The notes beneath the pieces were generated by a model, which saw only the letters and a program-made list of their open reading frames with translations, was not told the origin of the DNA and ran no database searches. From positions 1-35,940 of the forward strand of contig CALKYE010000216.1 in NCBI GenBank assembly GCA_938003765.1: a stretch of 35,940 nt of DNA, written 5' to 3'. The translations under genes were made by a program, and so were the position numbers. This stretch comes from an uncultured Planctomycetia bacterium. GTDB taxonomy: Bacteria; Planctomycetota; UBA1135; GCA-002686595. Every line of letters starts with the position of its first letter. Positions within the stretch are counted from its first letter, which is position 1. Below, piece after piece: positions 22,829-31,688 of the stretch.

Positions 22829-24061
22829 TCAGGGGATCAGCTCGAAGCAGATCGCGTCCGTGAGTCCGGCCGCGGTGCCGTCCGGATGAGCGGAATCGCG
22901 GTACCAGTACTGGCAGTACGCCTGGCTACCCGCCACCAGTCCGCGCGAGGCCATGTACGGCTGCGAGAAGAAGAAGTCGAACACGCCGGAGCAGTCGTCC
23001 GGCGGCGCGTTGCCGCCCGAGTTCTGGATCGGAGTGCGGATGGTCGGCGCCTGGATGCAGTTCAGACCGCCGACGAACGCGACGGGGGTCACGCGAGGCG
23101 CGAGGCCCCAGTACATCACTCCCGCCTTGTTGTTGATCAGGTTGGTGGCGGTGATGTGGAGGTTGTCCGGGCCGGAGAGCTGCGGCGTTCCCGTCGAACC
23201 GATCGTCGGCACGCAGCCTTGGCTGTTGGTCTTGGCCGTGCAGAACGTCGTGGGGTTGGTGCAGCCCGCGATCACTTGCCCGCGGATCTCACCGCCGGGG
23301 AACGAGCTCGAGTGCACGTTGATGTACGACAGACCGGCGATGTAGTTCGCCTCGTCGGCGTTCAGGTAGGCCAGCGTGCCCGACTTGTGGGGCCCCGCCG
23401 CCAGTCCGATCTTCACGCCGGCGCTCACGCCCGGCGCCGCGAAGCCGTGGATGTGCGCCGCGGTCTCGGAACCCACGAAGGGCGTGCGCGTGAACGAATA
23501 GTCGATCGAGTTCGCCACGAGGTTGAAGCGGAACCAGCCCAGTCCGCGAGCCGGGCTCGCGTTGCCCGGGACCTCCTGAACCCCATCGGCCCTCGCGACG
23601 TACGTGTAGGCCGAAGCGCTCCGCACCAGTTGCCCGCGGATCTCGCCGCCGGGGAACGCGCTCGTGTGCACGTTGAAGTAAGCCAGGCCCGCCAGGTAGC
23701 TGGCTTCGTCGGCCTCGGGGTAGGTGACGGTCCCGCTCTTCACGTCGCCGAGCGGCAGTCCGAAGCGGACGCCTGCGCTGGCGCCGGGCGCGGCGAACCC
23801 GTGCACGTGGGCCGCCGACTCGGGCGCGCTGAGCCCGGTGTAGATCAAGTCGTACGTGATCGTGTTGGCGGCGCGGTCCATGACGACGAAGCCGGTGCCC
23901 TTCGCGGGGCTCGCATTGGCAGGAACTTCCTGCGCTCCGTCGAGCGTGGCGACGAAGCAGACCTTCTGCGCCATCGCGGGCGCGGTCAACGCGCCGACCA
24001 GCGCGCAAACGGAAACCAGACTTCGAGTCGAGGACGCTGTGCGTCGACGAAAACTCTTCAT
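22829..24061 (-). CDS. Secreted protein with two CHRD domains and shared Cys-rich C-terminal domain
   Basis: A 410-residue secreted protein. Signal peptide 1-31 ends in AMA. Two CHRD domains follow at about 33-148 and 152-267. Both contain the hallmark elements: an opening GAQEVP or GVQEVP, AAHVHGFAAPG or AAHIHGFAAPG, and a closing YFNVHTSAFPGGEIRGQ or YINVHSSSFPGGEIRGQ. Residues 273-410 are the shared C-terminal domain (FCTAKTNSQGC, NCIQAPTIRTPIQNSGG, DDCSGVFDF, QYWYRDS). CHRD domains are known from chordin and occur in many bacterial secreted proteins; their bacterial role is not established. ATG 24061 has the strongest Shine-Dalgarno of the window (AGGAGG, 4-nt spacing), which suggests high expression. 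Confidence 0.9.
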   Translation of the reverse strand: MKSFRRRTASSTRSLVSVCALVGALTAPAMAQKVCFVATLDGAQEVPANASPAKGTGFVVMDRAANTITYDLIYTGLSAPESAAHVHGFAAPGASAGVRFGLPLGDVKSGTVTYPEADEASYLAGLAYFNVHTSAFPGGEIRGQLVRSASAYTYVARADGVQEVPGNASPARGLGWFRFNLVANSIDYSFTRTPFVGSETAAHIHGFAAPGVSAGVKIGLAAGPHKSGTLAYLNADEANYIAGLSYINVHSSSFPGGEIRGQVIAGCTNPTTFCTAKTNSQGCVPTIGSTGTPQLSGPDNLHITATNLINNKAGVMYWGLAPRVTPVAFVGGLNCIQAPTIRTPIQNSGGNAPPDDCSGVFDFFFSQPYMASRGLVAGSQAYCQYWYRDSAHPDGTAAGLTDAICFELIP

Positions 24062-24373
24062 GACTCCTCCTGATGGGGTGATGTAGCTCGTCTGACGAGC
24101 CGCGGAATGTGGTGCGCGACCGCTTGCAGCGCCGCCCTGCCACAGTCCGCCCGATGGGCCTGGCGCGCGCGACTCCAGACAGCGCGGACCGTGCTGGAGT
24201 TGCGCGTGAGTGTAGTCGCGTCGAGAACCCGCAGCGCGAACGGGCTGCGCGAGCGCGAAATCGGGCCGAACAAAGCATGGCCGAGTACAGTCTTGGTAGT
24301 GGCCATTTCGTCCCGGCGCTGGGCCACCCGCTCGACAGCATTGATCCCCACCCGCAATCAAGGCCTCCCCATC
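24062..24373. other. Divergent region between the CHRD and VCBS genes
   Basis: A 312-bp region that must hold the promoters of two divergent secreted-protein genes. It contains a perfect inverted repeat GCTCGTC-T-GACGAGC at 24086-24100, 24 nt upstream of the CHRD start, which looks like an operator or a leader hairpin. I found no -35/-10 pair clear enough to call. Plus-strand frame is open through most of it, but homology and a signal peptide begin only at 24374. Confidence 0.5.
24086..24100 (-). promoter_or_regulatory. Inverted repeat upstream of the CHRD gene
   Basis: Two 7-bp arms (GCTCGTC and GACGAGC) are separated by a single T. The odd symmetry with a one-base centre is typical of a dimeric repressor site and poor for an RNA hairpin loop. 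It lies just upstream of the Shine-Dalgarno of the CHRD gene. Confidence 0.4.
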
Positions 24374-26620
24374 GTGCAGCTTCAACGCAGCGCCACCGGC
24401 GCGCTCTTCGTCTTCGCTCTCTCTGGACTCAGCCTCAACGCCAGCGCACAGCAGTTCCAGCATCAGTCCGGGCTCCTCCCCGGCGTCGCGCGCTGGTCCG
24501 AGGGCGTCGAGTGCGTCGACGTCGATCGCGATGGCGACCTGGACCTCGTGTTCGCGGACGGCGACGGCTTCAGTTCCGCCGGAACCAAGCGTCAGAACGT
24601 GCTGCTGATCAACCAGTTCGTTCCGAGCGGCGTGTTGAGCTTCACCGACGAGAGCGTCGCCCGCCTCGGCGCGCGCGTGTCGAACGCGAAGATGGTGATC
24701 AGCGGCGACGTGAACGGCGACGGTTGGGCGGACCTCCTGTACGCCAACGCCTTCGACACCGACACGCCGTTCCTCTACATCAACCAGGGCGCGAGCAATC
24801 CCGGCTTCTTCACGATGGAGAGCGCGACGCGCGGCCTCACTGCGACGCTCTCCTCGGGCGGCGCTCAATTCGCGGACGTCGACGACGACGGCGACCTCGA
24901 CCTGTTGATCAACAACGGATACCTCGGCCAGAGCCGCAAGCCCAAGCTGTACCTCAACGACGGCGCCGGCTTCTTCACCGAGAACGTCGCAGCGCTGAGC
25001 GCGGCGGCCAACAAGTCCGCGCAGATGGACGTGCAGCTCGTCGACCTCGACGGCGACTGGGACCTGGACTTCTTCGGCGCGTGCCGCGCGACCAACGGCG
25101 GCGCGGCGCACTACCTGATGCTCAACGACGGCGCCGGCGTGTTCACGAACGCGCCCTCGGGCGTGCCGTCGAACTCCGGGAGCACCTACGAAGGCGAGGT
25201 CGGCGACCTCGACGGCGACAGCGACATCGACTTGTTCCTCGTGAGCTCGTCGGGCTTCGCCGAAGGCGCGATCCGCAGCAACTTCGCGCCGTCGGGCCCG
25301 CTGGGATTCACGCAGCTCGCCAGCCTCACCGACAGCAACGACGACAACGAGATCGCGCTGTTCGACTGGGACCTCGACGGCGACTGGGACGTGCTCGTGG
25401 GCTCGCTGTCGAACTCGCGCGAGACCTTCTGGCGCAACAACGGCGCGCTCTCGTTCACCAACGTCAGCGCCGCCTCGATCACCGCGCTCACGGACTCGAC
25501 GCTCGACGTCGCGATCGGCGACCTGAACAACGACGGGCGCTACGACATCGTCACCGCGCAGGGTGAGTCGGGCTCGTTCGTCAACAAGGTCTACCTGAAC
25601 ACCGGCGGCGTCGACATCCTGCGTCCGACCGTGACCGCGTTCGGTGTGTTCACCGCCACGCCCGCGGGCGGTCCGGTGCGCGTGCACGCGAAGGTGCGCG
25701 ACCAGGTGATGGACGACGGAGTCAGCTACGTGACGGGCCAGGCGCACTGGTGCGTGCGCACCGCCGCGACGCCGGCCGCGAGCGTCGTCTCGATCGATCC
25801 GGCGGGCCTGAGCCAGCCCAGCGTGAACGTGCTCAACGCGCAGGGAGTGATCTGGACCAACAACACGGGCGCGGCGCAGACGATCCAGCTCACCAGCGCG
25901 CCGCACGACTACGAGGTGATCGCGCTCGCGCCGGGCCAGTCGTTCGAGTTCGTGCTCCCGCGCGCAGCTGTGTACGGCTACACCGTTTCGCCCGCGGGCT
26001 TCGCGGGCTCGATCCAAGTGAGCGGCGCCTCGAGCAGCGTGGACATGCTCTCGATGAGCGGCGGTCAGTACAGCGCCAATCTGAACGACACCAGCGGCGG
26101 CGCGGGACTCCGCCTGTTCTACGAGCTCGAGTTCCGCGACTACCCGGGCAACCACCGCGTGACGCCGACTGCGTCGCAGGCGCTGCTCGATTGCGACGTG
26201 AGCGTGTACTGCACCGCGAAACTCAACTCGCTCAACTGCCTTCCGTCGATCGCGAGCGCTGGAACGGCCAGCGCGTCGAACGCCACGACACTGACGATCA
26301 GCGCGACCAACGTGGTCAACCTGAAGCAGGGACTGCTGTTCTACGGCTACGGTCCGGCGGCCGCGAGCTTCCAGGGCGGCACGCTGTGCGTCGCGAACCC
26401 GCTGCGGCGCACGCCGGTGCAGAACTCCGGTGGCAGCTCGTCCGGCGCCGACTGCTCCGGCGTCTACAGCTTCGACTTCAACGCCTGGATCGCGAGCGGC
26501 GCCGACGCGCAGCTCACGATCGTCGGCCAGCAGGTCAACGCGCAGTTCTGGAGCCGCGATCCCTCGGCGCCGTTCACCACGGGGCTCACCGACGCGGTGA
26601 GCTTCAAGGTCTGTCCGTGA
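24374..26620 (+). CDS. Secreted VCBS/FG-GAP repeat protein with shared Cys-rich C-terminal domain
   Basis: A 748-residue secreted protein. The GTG start at 24374 is chosen because a signal peptide begins exactly there (residues 1-26, ending NASA); no ATG offers one. Seven VCBS/FG-GAP blades occupy about residues 30-410, with loops DVDRDGDLDL, DVNGDGWADL, DVDDDGDLDL, DLDGDWDLDF, DLDGDSDIDL, DWDLDGDWDV and DLNNDGRYDI. A 200-residue beta-rich region of unknown type follows. Residues 612-748 are the shared C-terminal domain (YCTAKLNSLNC, TLCVANPLRRTPVQNSGG, DCSGVYSFDF, QFWSRDPS). Unlike the CRTAC1-type protein at 2341 it has no UnbV domain. It should be a secreted or surface calcium-dependent beta-propeller; ligand unknown. 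Confidence 0.85.
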   Translation: MQLQRSATGALFVFALSGLSLNASAQQFQHQSGLLPGVARWSEGVECVDVDRDGDLDLVFADGDGFSSAGTKRQNVLLINQFVPSGVLSFTDESVARLGARVSNAKMVISGDVNGDGWADLLYANAFDTDTPFLYINQGASNPGFFTMESATRGLTATLSSGGAQFADVDDDGDLDLLINNGYLGQSRKPKLYLNDGAGFFTENVAALSAAANKSAQMDVQLVDLDGDWDLDFFGACRATNGGAAHYLMLNDGAGVFTNAPSGVPSNSGSTYEGEVGDLDGDSDIDLFLVSSSGFAEGAIRSNFAPSGPLGFTQLASLTDSNDDNEIALFDWDLDGDWDVLVGSLSNSRETFWRNNGALSFTNVSAASITALTDSTLDVAIGDLNNDGRYDIVTAQGESGSFVNKVYLNTGGVDILRPTVTAFGVFTATPAGGPVRVHAKVRDQVMDDGVSYVTGQAHWCVRTAATPAASVVSIDPAGLSQPSVNVLNAQGVIWTNNTGAAQTIQLTSAPHDYEVIALAPGQSFEFVLPRAAVYGYTVSPAGFAGSIQVSGASSSVDMLSMSGGQYSANLNDTSGGAGLRLFYELEFRDYPGNHRVTPTASQALLDCDVSVYCTAKLNSLNCLPSIASAGTASASNATTLTISATNVVNLKQGLLFYGYGPAAASFQGGTLCVANPLRRTPVQNSGGSSSGADCSGVYSFDFNAWIASGADAQLTIVGQQVNAQFWSRDPSAPFTTGLTDAVSFKVCP

Positions 26621-26641
26621 TCGACCTCGACGCGCGCTGGC

Positions 26642-27562
26642 TCACACCTGCGTGAGCCAGCCGCGCGTGTCCGGCGCCTTGCCGGTGACGATCTCGAGGT
26701 AGGCGCTCTGGAGGCGCTGCGTGATCGGGCCGCGCGCGCCCGATCCGATCGTCCTGCGGTCGATGGCGCGCACGGGCGTGACCTCGGCCGCGGTGCCGGT
26801 GACGAAGACCTCGTCCGCGAGGTAGAGCATCTCGCGCGGGATGCGCTCTTGGCGCACTTCGAGTCCCGCTTCCGCCGCCAGCTCGAGCACGCAGGCGCGC
26901 GTGACGCCTTCGAGGATCGACGAACCCAGCGAGGGCGTGAGCAGGCGGCCGCGCGAGACGACGAACAGGTTCGCGCCGCTGCCTTCGGAGACGTAGCCCT
27001 CGTGGTCGAGCGCGATGCCGTCGTCGAAGCCGTTGCCGCGCGCCTCGAGCAGGATGTGCATCGAGTTGAGGTAGTTGGCGGAGGCCTTGGCCATCGCCGG
27101 CAGCGTGTCGGGCGCGATGCGTCGCCAGCTCGACACCCCCATCGCGATGCCCTGCTCGTACGCCTGCGCGCCGAAGTGCGCGCCGTGTTCGATCACGATC
27201 ACCGCCATCTCGACCGGACTGTTGGTCGGGTCGACGCCGAGCGCGCCGGCGCCGCGGTACACGAGCGGCCGGATGTAGCACGAGCCGAAGGCGTTGGCGC
27301 GGACGGTCTCGACGATCGCGTCACGGACCTGCGCAGCGCTCCAGCGCAGCGGGAGCTCGCTGATCCGACACGAGTCGATGAGCCTGCGAACGTGAGCGTC
27401 GAGCTGAACGATCGCAGTCCCGCGAGGCGTCGCGTAGCCGCGGATCCCCTCGAACACGCTGGTCGCGTAGTGCAGCGCGTGCGACGCAACGTGGATGTTG
27501 GCTCGCTCCCACGGAACCAGCGCGCCGTTGAACCAGACTTGGGCTTTCTCGGGGAGCTTCAT
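26642..27562 (-). CDS. ilvE: Branched-chain amino acid aminotransferase
   Basis: A 306-residue fold-type IV PLP enzyme. It aligns along its whole length with IlvE: VWFNGALVPWERANIHVASHALHYATSVFEGIRGY at the N-terminus, SCYIRPLVYRG, AMAKASANYLNS with the PLP-binding Lys159, EGYVSEGSGANLFVV with Glu193, and the C-terminal phosphate-binding TGTAAEVTPV. It transfers the amino group between glutamate and the 2-oxo acids of leucine, isoleucine and valine, the last step of their synthesis and the first of their breakdown. It is in the cytoplasm. No other branched-chain pathway gene is near. ATG 27562 aligns with the family start; 68 bp separate it from the divergent gene at 27630. Confidence 0.95.
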   Translation of the reverse strand: MKLPEKAQVWFNGALVPWERANIHVASHALHYATSVFEGIRGYATPRGTAIVQLDAHVRRLIDSCRISELPLRWSAAQVRDAIVETVRANAFGSCYIRPLVYRGAGALGVDPTNSPVEMAVIVIEHGAHFGAQAYEQGIAMGVSSWRRIAPDTLPAMAKASANYLNSMHILLEARGNGFDDGIALDHEGYVSEGSGANLFVVSRGRLLTPSLGSSILEGVTRACVLELAAEAGLEVRQERIPREMLYLADEVFVTGTAAEVTPVRAIDRRTIGSGARGPITQRLQSAYLEIVTGKAPDTRGWLTQV

Positions 27563-27629
27563 CGCGTGCGGCGAATCGTGCGCCGACGCGGCCAGTCGAC
27601 GATTGGCGCGGATGATAGGCTCTGCCCGC

Positions 27630-27896
27630 ATGAACATCCAAGACGCACCGCACGGCATCAACATCGTGGTCGAGACCCACGGTGGCCGGGTGTACATCGG
27701 CCGCTTCGACAGCCTGAACGCGTTCCAGGCGCTGATGCACGACTGCGACGTGCGCGATTTCAGCTCGGGCGAGGAGCGCGAAGCCTTCATCCGCGAGACC
27801 GCGACCTACGGAATCGACGTCAAGGAGCGCGACACGATGGTCGACGTGCTCCAGGTCGCGCGCGTGCGCCTGTTGCGCGACATCCAGAAGCTCTGA
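27630..27896 (+). CDS. Conserved-looking hypothetical protein, 88 residues
   Basis: I do not recognise this protein. It is 88 residues, acidic and soluble, with no signal peptide. HGINIVVETHGGRVYIGRFDS at the start suggests a small beta-barrel or sheet (SH3/Sm-like in look), followed by two helices, with DVLQVARVRLLRDIQKL at the end. The gene is divergent from ilvE and stops 4 nt before the membrane glycosyltransferase-like gene at 27901, so it is probably co-transcribed with it. Strong codon bias and the clean fit between neighbours support that it is a real gene. Confidence 0.75.
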   Translation: MNIQDAPHGINIVVETHGGRVYIGRFDSLNAFQALMHDCDVRDFSSGEEREAFIRETATYGIDVKERDTMVDVLQVARVRLLRDIQKL

Positions 27897-27900
27897 GCGC

Positions 27901-29607
27901 ATGCCGCGCAAGGCCGTTGTCCTGGCGCTCGTCGCGCTGACCGCGTGGACGGCCATCGTGCGGCTGATCGGCTGCGACTTCGGCGTGCCGCTGATGAAGG
28001 AGGCCGACACCTTCATCGTCGAGCACCTGCGCATGATCAACGAGGGCGAGGTGCGCATCGACCGCGCACAGTCCGCGCTGCAGTACCCATCCCTGCTCGC
28101 GCACCTCTCGTCGCAGTTCACGGATCGCACGCTCACGCCCACCGGCGCCGAACGCACGCTCGACGAGCACCTCGCCAGCGCGGCGACGCTGTGGACCACT
28201 GTCCGCAGGATCGTGGCCCTGGTGAGCGTCCTGATCGTTCCGGCGACCTTCCTGCTCGCGCGGAGATTCGTGACCGACGGCTGGGCGCTGTTCGCTGCGG
28301 CCCTCACGAGCTTCAGCTTGCTGCACGTGTTCTTCTCGCAGCAGGCGCGCTGCCACGGGCTGGTCGCTTCGCTCGCGGTCAGCTCGATCGTCGCGACCCT
28401 GTGGTTGCGCCGCAGTCCGAGTTGGAGCGCGTACGCGCTGGTGGCCGTGCTGGTCGCGCTCACGGCGGGTTCGTTCCACTCCGGACTGGCCGTGCTCGCG
28501 CCGCTCGTGACCGCGCAGTTGCTGCGCAAGGACGGGCGCTGGCGCGACCTGCGGCTGCTGCTGCCGCTGGCGCTCACCGCGGTCTCGTTCCGCGTCTTCT
28601 ACTGGTACTACTTCGACGATGCGGCGCGCGCCGCGAAGGGCGAGAACGACGGCACGATCGAGGCCTTCACGCAGGGCATGTTCGACGGCTCGGGCTTCGT
28701 GCGCCTGGCGCGCACCGCCTGGTACTACGAGCCCGTGCTGAGCGTGCTCGCGCTGCTCGCGGTGTTGGTTCTGATCGCGACGCGCGGCCGCCGCGCGCTG
28801 GGCCAGAAGCCCGTCGACGGACGCGATGCGCTCGTGGTGCTCAGCTACGTCACGCCGTACCTCGTGCTGGCGGGCTCGTTCAGCGCGACCTACGAGCGCT
28901 TCGCACTTCCGCTCGTGCCGCACGCGGCTGTGCTCGCGGCGTGGGGACTGTCGGCGCTGTTCAGCCGCGCGGGCAACGTTCACGCGCGGCGCGCCGTCGT
29001 CGTCCTCGCGCTCACGTCGCTGGTCGTTCCGGCCGCGGCGTCGACCAAGCTGAGCTGGCTTCGCGCGCAGCCGAACACCGCCGACCGCGCGACGGCGTGG
29101 CTGCGAGCCAACGTGACCAGCCCTGCGGATCAGGCGATCTTCGCGCTGCCTCCGCTGGACTTCGGCGTGATGCGCACGGTCGACAGCCTGCGCTATCCGC
29201 CCGGCCGCGCAGCGTTCTTCACGCCCTGGACGATCTACCAGAACAAGCTGGAGGACGACGCGCGCGTCGGACCGCTGTACCGCATCTACTGGCTCTCCGC
29301 GAAGGAGGGCCACACGCGCCTTGAGAGCGACGACGAGGTCGAGGCCTACCTGCGCGCGCACGGCCCCGGTCTGTTCGTGGTCGAACGCATCCACGCCAAC
29401 CAGAGCGCGGCGCGCAGCCGGATCGCGGACACGCTCGCGGCGCGCGGGCGGAGGCTCGCGCGATTCTCTCCCGACGGCGAGCGTGAGTTCACGCTCCACA
29501 AGCTCTGGGACCAGGACGTCGAGGCGCCCGATTGGCCGCATGTGACCTGGCGCGTGTTGCGCGCGGAGGCGGTGGGCCCGGTGATCGAGATCTACGAGCT
29601 GCCCTGA
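27901..29607 (+). CDS. Glycosyltransferase family 39-like (PMT/ArnT type) membrane protein
   Basis: A 568-residue membrane protein with about 10 hydrophobic segments between residues 5 and 385, followed by a soluble C-terminal domain of about 180 residues. The first outer loop contains MKEADTFIVEHLR, in the position where GT-C fold enzymes hold acidic catalytic residues, and the layout matches ArnT/PMT-type transferases that use polyprenyl-phosphate sugars. Such enzymes glycosylate lipid A or proteins, or build envelope polysaccharide. The acceptor cannot be deduced. ATG 27901 is 4 nt after the stop of the 88-residue protein, so they form an operon. The C-terminal part (LFVVERIHANQSAARSRIADTLA) is typical of planctomycete members. 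Confidence 0.8.
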   Translation: MPRKAVVLALVALTAWTAIVRLIGCDFGVPLMKEADTFIVEHLRMINEGEVRIDRAQSALQYPSLLAHLSSQFTDRTLTPTGAERTLDEHLASAATLWTTVRRIVALVSVLIVPATFLLARRFVTDGWALFAAALTSFSLLHVFFSQQARCHGLVASLAVSSIVATLWLRRSPSWSAYALVAVLVALTAGSFHSGLAVLAPLVTAQLLRKDGRWRDLRLLLPLALTAVSFRVFYWYYFDDAARAAKGENDGTIEAFTQGMFDGSGFVRLARTAWYYEPVLSVLALLAVLVLIATRGRRALGQKPVDGRDALVVLSYVTPYLVLAGSFSATYERFALPLVPHAAVLAAWGLSALFSRAGNVHARRAVVVLALTSLVVPAAASTKLSWLRAQPNTADRATAWLRANVTSPADQAIFALPPLDFGVMRTVDSLRYPPGRAAFFTPWTIYQNKLEDDARVGPLYRIYWLSAKEGHTRLESDDEVEAYLRAHGPGLFVVERIHANQSAARSRIADTLAARGRRLARFSPDGEREFTLHKLWDQDVEAPDWPHVTWRVLRAEAVGPVIEIYELP

Positions 29608-29646
29608 GCCGGCGCGGCGTGAAGCTCGCGCCGCGCGCCGTGAGCG

Positions 29647-29985
29647 TCAGCCCACGCGGCGGCGGAAGGGCTCGAGGAACTCGCGCGTGATCTGCTTGGC
29701 GCTCGCGAACAGACCCGAGGCCTCGCAACGCAGGTTCACCGTCGCCGAGGGAATGCCCTCAGGTCCCTCGACGCGCACCACGATGCTCGCGCGGCCGCCG
29801 AGCACTCCGCCCGAGCGCTCGCAATGCAGCTCGAGGCGCTCGAGGTCTTCGCGCGCGACGCTCCATCCCGACAGGTCGGCGACCATGTCCTTGGCCTCGG
29901 AGTACACGTCCTCACGGCGCACGGCCACGCGCATGGGCCGCAGCACGGGGTCGGAGTGCTCGTCGCTGGTCTCGAAGACAGACAT
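29647..29985 (-). CDS. Small soluble protein of unknown function, 112 residues
   Basis: A 112-residue cytoplasmic-looking protein. It has a helix near residues 26-40 (VYSEAKDMVADLSGW), then beta strands (RLELHCERSGG, GRASIVVRVEG, SATVNLRCEASG) and a C-terminal helix (SAKQITREFLEPFRRRV). The order helix, sheet, helix resembles DUF1499-type proteins, but I cannot assign it with confidence. It lies 47 nt downstream of rpsT on the same strand and converges with the membrane protein gene at 29607. Presumably it is transcribed with rpsT. Confidence 0.75.
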   Translation of the reverse strand: MSVFETSDEHSDPVLRPMRVAVRREDVYSEAKDMVADLSGWSVAREDLERLELHCERSGGVLGGRASIVVRVEGPEGIPSATVNLRCEASGLFASAKQITREFLEPFRRRVG

Positions 29986-30032
29986 GCTCGCCAGTCCGGC
30001 GCGCGCAGGCCGCGCGCCAGACCGTTCCGCGA

Positions 30033-30296
30033 CTACTTGGGCGCAGCGGCGAGCTTGTTGAGCGCCTTCTGGAGGCGGCTCTTGCGGCGCGCGGCGGTGT
30101 TCTTGTGGATCACGCCCTCCTTGGCGGCCTTGTCGGTGCGCTTGACGGCCAGGCGCGCGGCGCTGTCGCGCTTGTCGGGCGCGGCGGTCAGCGCGGACTT
30201 CACCGCGGACTTGAGTCCGCTGCGGACGGCGCGGTTGCGGAGACGGGCCTTTTCGTTGGTGCGGACGCGCTTGGCAGCTTGCTTCGAGTGAGTCAT
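30033..30296 (-). CDS. rpsT: 30S ribosomal protein S20
   Basis: An 87-residue, strongly basic, all-helical protein with the features of S20: THSKQAAKRVRTNEKARLRNRAVRS at the N-terminus, LKSAVKSALTA in the middle, AVKRTDKAAKEGVIHKNTAARRKSRLQKALNKL at the end. It binds 16S rRNA and is needed for 30S assembly. The length is normal. The gene stands between a TPR protein gene upstream (60 bp) and a small unknown gene downstream on the same strand. Confidence 0.97.
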   Translation of the reverse strand: MTHSKQAAKRVRTNEKARLRNRAVRSGLKSAVKSALTAAPDKRDSAARLAVKRTDKAAKEGVIHKNTAARRKSRLQKALNKLAAAPK

Positions 30297-30356
30297 GACT
30301 TGGCAGGGATCGATCGAGAATCGTTGGTCGCGGTGAGAGTCGCCGGCGCGCTGGCG

Positions 30357-31688
30357 CTAGCGGAACTGTTCCATCTTGGCGGACACGTCGCGATAGCCGA
30401 TGTCCGCCTCGTAGATGCGTGCGTAGTAGGCGCGGGCGTCCGCCGCAGCGCCCTCGCCCTCGGCGATGAGCGCGAGGTTGTAGAGCACTTCCTTGGCGCG
30501 CTCGTCGACGTCGCCCAGGCCCTCGAGCGCCCGGAGGTACTCCTTCTTGGCCAAGTCGGCGAAGCCCTTGTGCTGGAAGCACTGCGCCATCGCCAGGCGC
30601 GAGTCGCGCTGCACGCGCGGATCGGCGTTGGCCTTCTGGAGTTCGGCCAGCGCGGCGTCGTACTCGCCGCGCTTCATCAGGCGCTTGCCCAGTTGGAAGC
30701 GCAGCTGCGCGTCCGTGGGGTGGATCTCCACGCGCCGGCGGTAGTCTTCGACCTCGAGGTCGGCGAGTTCGGACTCGAGCCGCTCCGCGGCGGCGGCGTC
30801 GCCTTCCTTGTCCGCTTTCGCGATGCGCTTCTTCAGCGCCTTGGAGCGCAGGTCGCCCACTCGACAAGCCAGGTCGAAGCTGTCCTTGCGGTACTGCAGC
30901 GCGCGCTCCGCCATGTCGAGAGCCGCCTCGTAGTCCTTGAGGCGCTCGTGGACGTCGGCGAGCTGCAGCATGAGCTCGGGGTCCTTGGGGGACTCGGCGT
31001 ACGCGGTCTCGAGCCGATCGCGCTGCGCGGTCAGGTCCTCGGCCGACATCTGGAAGCGCTTGGTGCGCTCGAGGTCGGCGGCCTGCTCCTTGTTCTTGAT
31101 CTGCTCGCGGCTGTGCTGAACTTGGTCGAAGCGACCCGCGGACAGCGCGCGCTCTGCGGCGAGGTCCTTGCGCGCCTTGAGCGCCTCCTGGTCGCGCGGA
31201 TCGGCCTGCAGCGCGCGCTCGTAGTACTCGAGCGCCTTGGCGTGGTCGCCCTGGCGGTACGAGAGCGCGCCCGCGCGCTTGAGCCCCTCGGGGTTCTTGG
31301 GCGCGATCTCGGCGACGAACTCGTACACCGCGCGCGCGGACTTGGCCCAGCCAGCCGACTCGCAGCAGATGCCGAGCAGCAGGTTGCCCTCCTCGTCGAG
31401 GGGGTTGCTCGAGAGGTAGCTCTCCAAACTCTTCGCCGCGGCGGCGTGCTTCCCGGCCTTGGCCAAGGTCTTCGCCATCGCTAGCGGACCGGCGCCGGCG
31501 ATGGCGCGGAACAGCTTGCCGCCCTTGGAGGCCTCAGCGCGGCGCCGGAGCGCCTGGCGCAATCCGCCGCGCGCTTCGGCGAGGTCGGGATCGAGCTCGA
31601 GCAACTGCTGGTAGACCTCGATGGCGAAGTCCCAGTTGCGGCGGCGGAGCGCCTCGTCGGCTTTCTGGAGGTGCTTGGAGTAGTCCAC
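30357..31688 (-). CDS. TPR repeat protein
   Basis: A 443-residue protein without signal peptide or membrane segment, built of tetratricopeptide repeats. Clear units are YSKHLQKADEALRRRNWDFAIEVYQQLLELDPD (3-35), GDHAKALEYYERALQADP (about 146-163), LADVHERLKDYEAALDMAERAL (about 243-264) and LGKRLMKRGEYDAALAELQKA. A charged helical region (residues 255-310) interrupts the repeats. TPR proteins are scaffolds for protein-protein contact; partner unknown. It is upstream of rpsT on the same strand and divergent from the peptide deformylase gene. Codon use and helical periodicity support the frame strongly. Confidence 0.88.
   Translation of the reverse strand: MDYSKHLQKADEALRRRNWDFAIEVYQQLLELDPDLAEARGGLRQALRRRAEASKGGKLFRAIAGAGPLAMAKTLAKAGKHAAAAKSLESYLSSNPLDEEGNLLLGICCESAGWAKSARAVYEFVAEIAPKNPEGLKRAGALSYRQGDHAKALEYYERALQADPRDQEALKARKDLAAERALSAGRFDQVQHSREQIKNKEQAADLERTKRFQMSAEDLTAQRDRLETAYAESPKDPELMLQLADVHERLKDYEAALDMAERALQYRKDSFDLACRVGDLRSKALKKRIAKADKEGDAAAAERLESELADLEVEDYRRRVEIHPTDAQLRFQLGKRLMKRGEYDAALAELQKANADPRVQRDSRLAMAQCFQHKGFADLAKKEYLRALEGLGDVDERAKEVLYNLALIAEGEGAAADARAYYARIYEADIGYRDVSAKMEQFR

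Noticed and set aside
24062..26155. Minus-strand extension of the CHRD gene to more than 1100 codons
   Set aside because: The extra N-terminal part is antisense to the VCBS protein and of shadow composition. The signal peptide and the AGGAGG site fix the start at 24061.
29608..29646. Bidirectional terminator between the convergent genes at 29607 and 29647
   Set aside because: An 8-bp GC-only stem exists, but no T-run follows on either strand; such stems are common by chance at this base composition.
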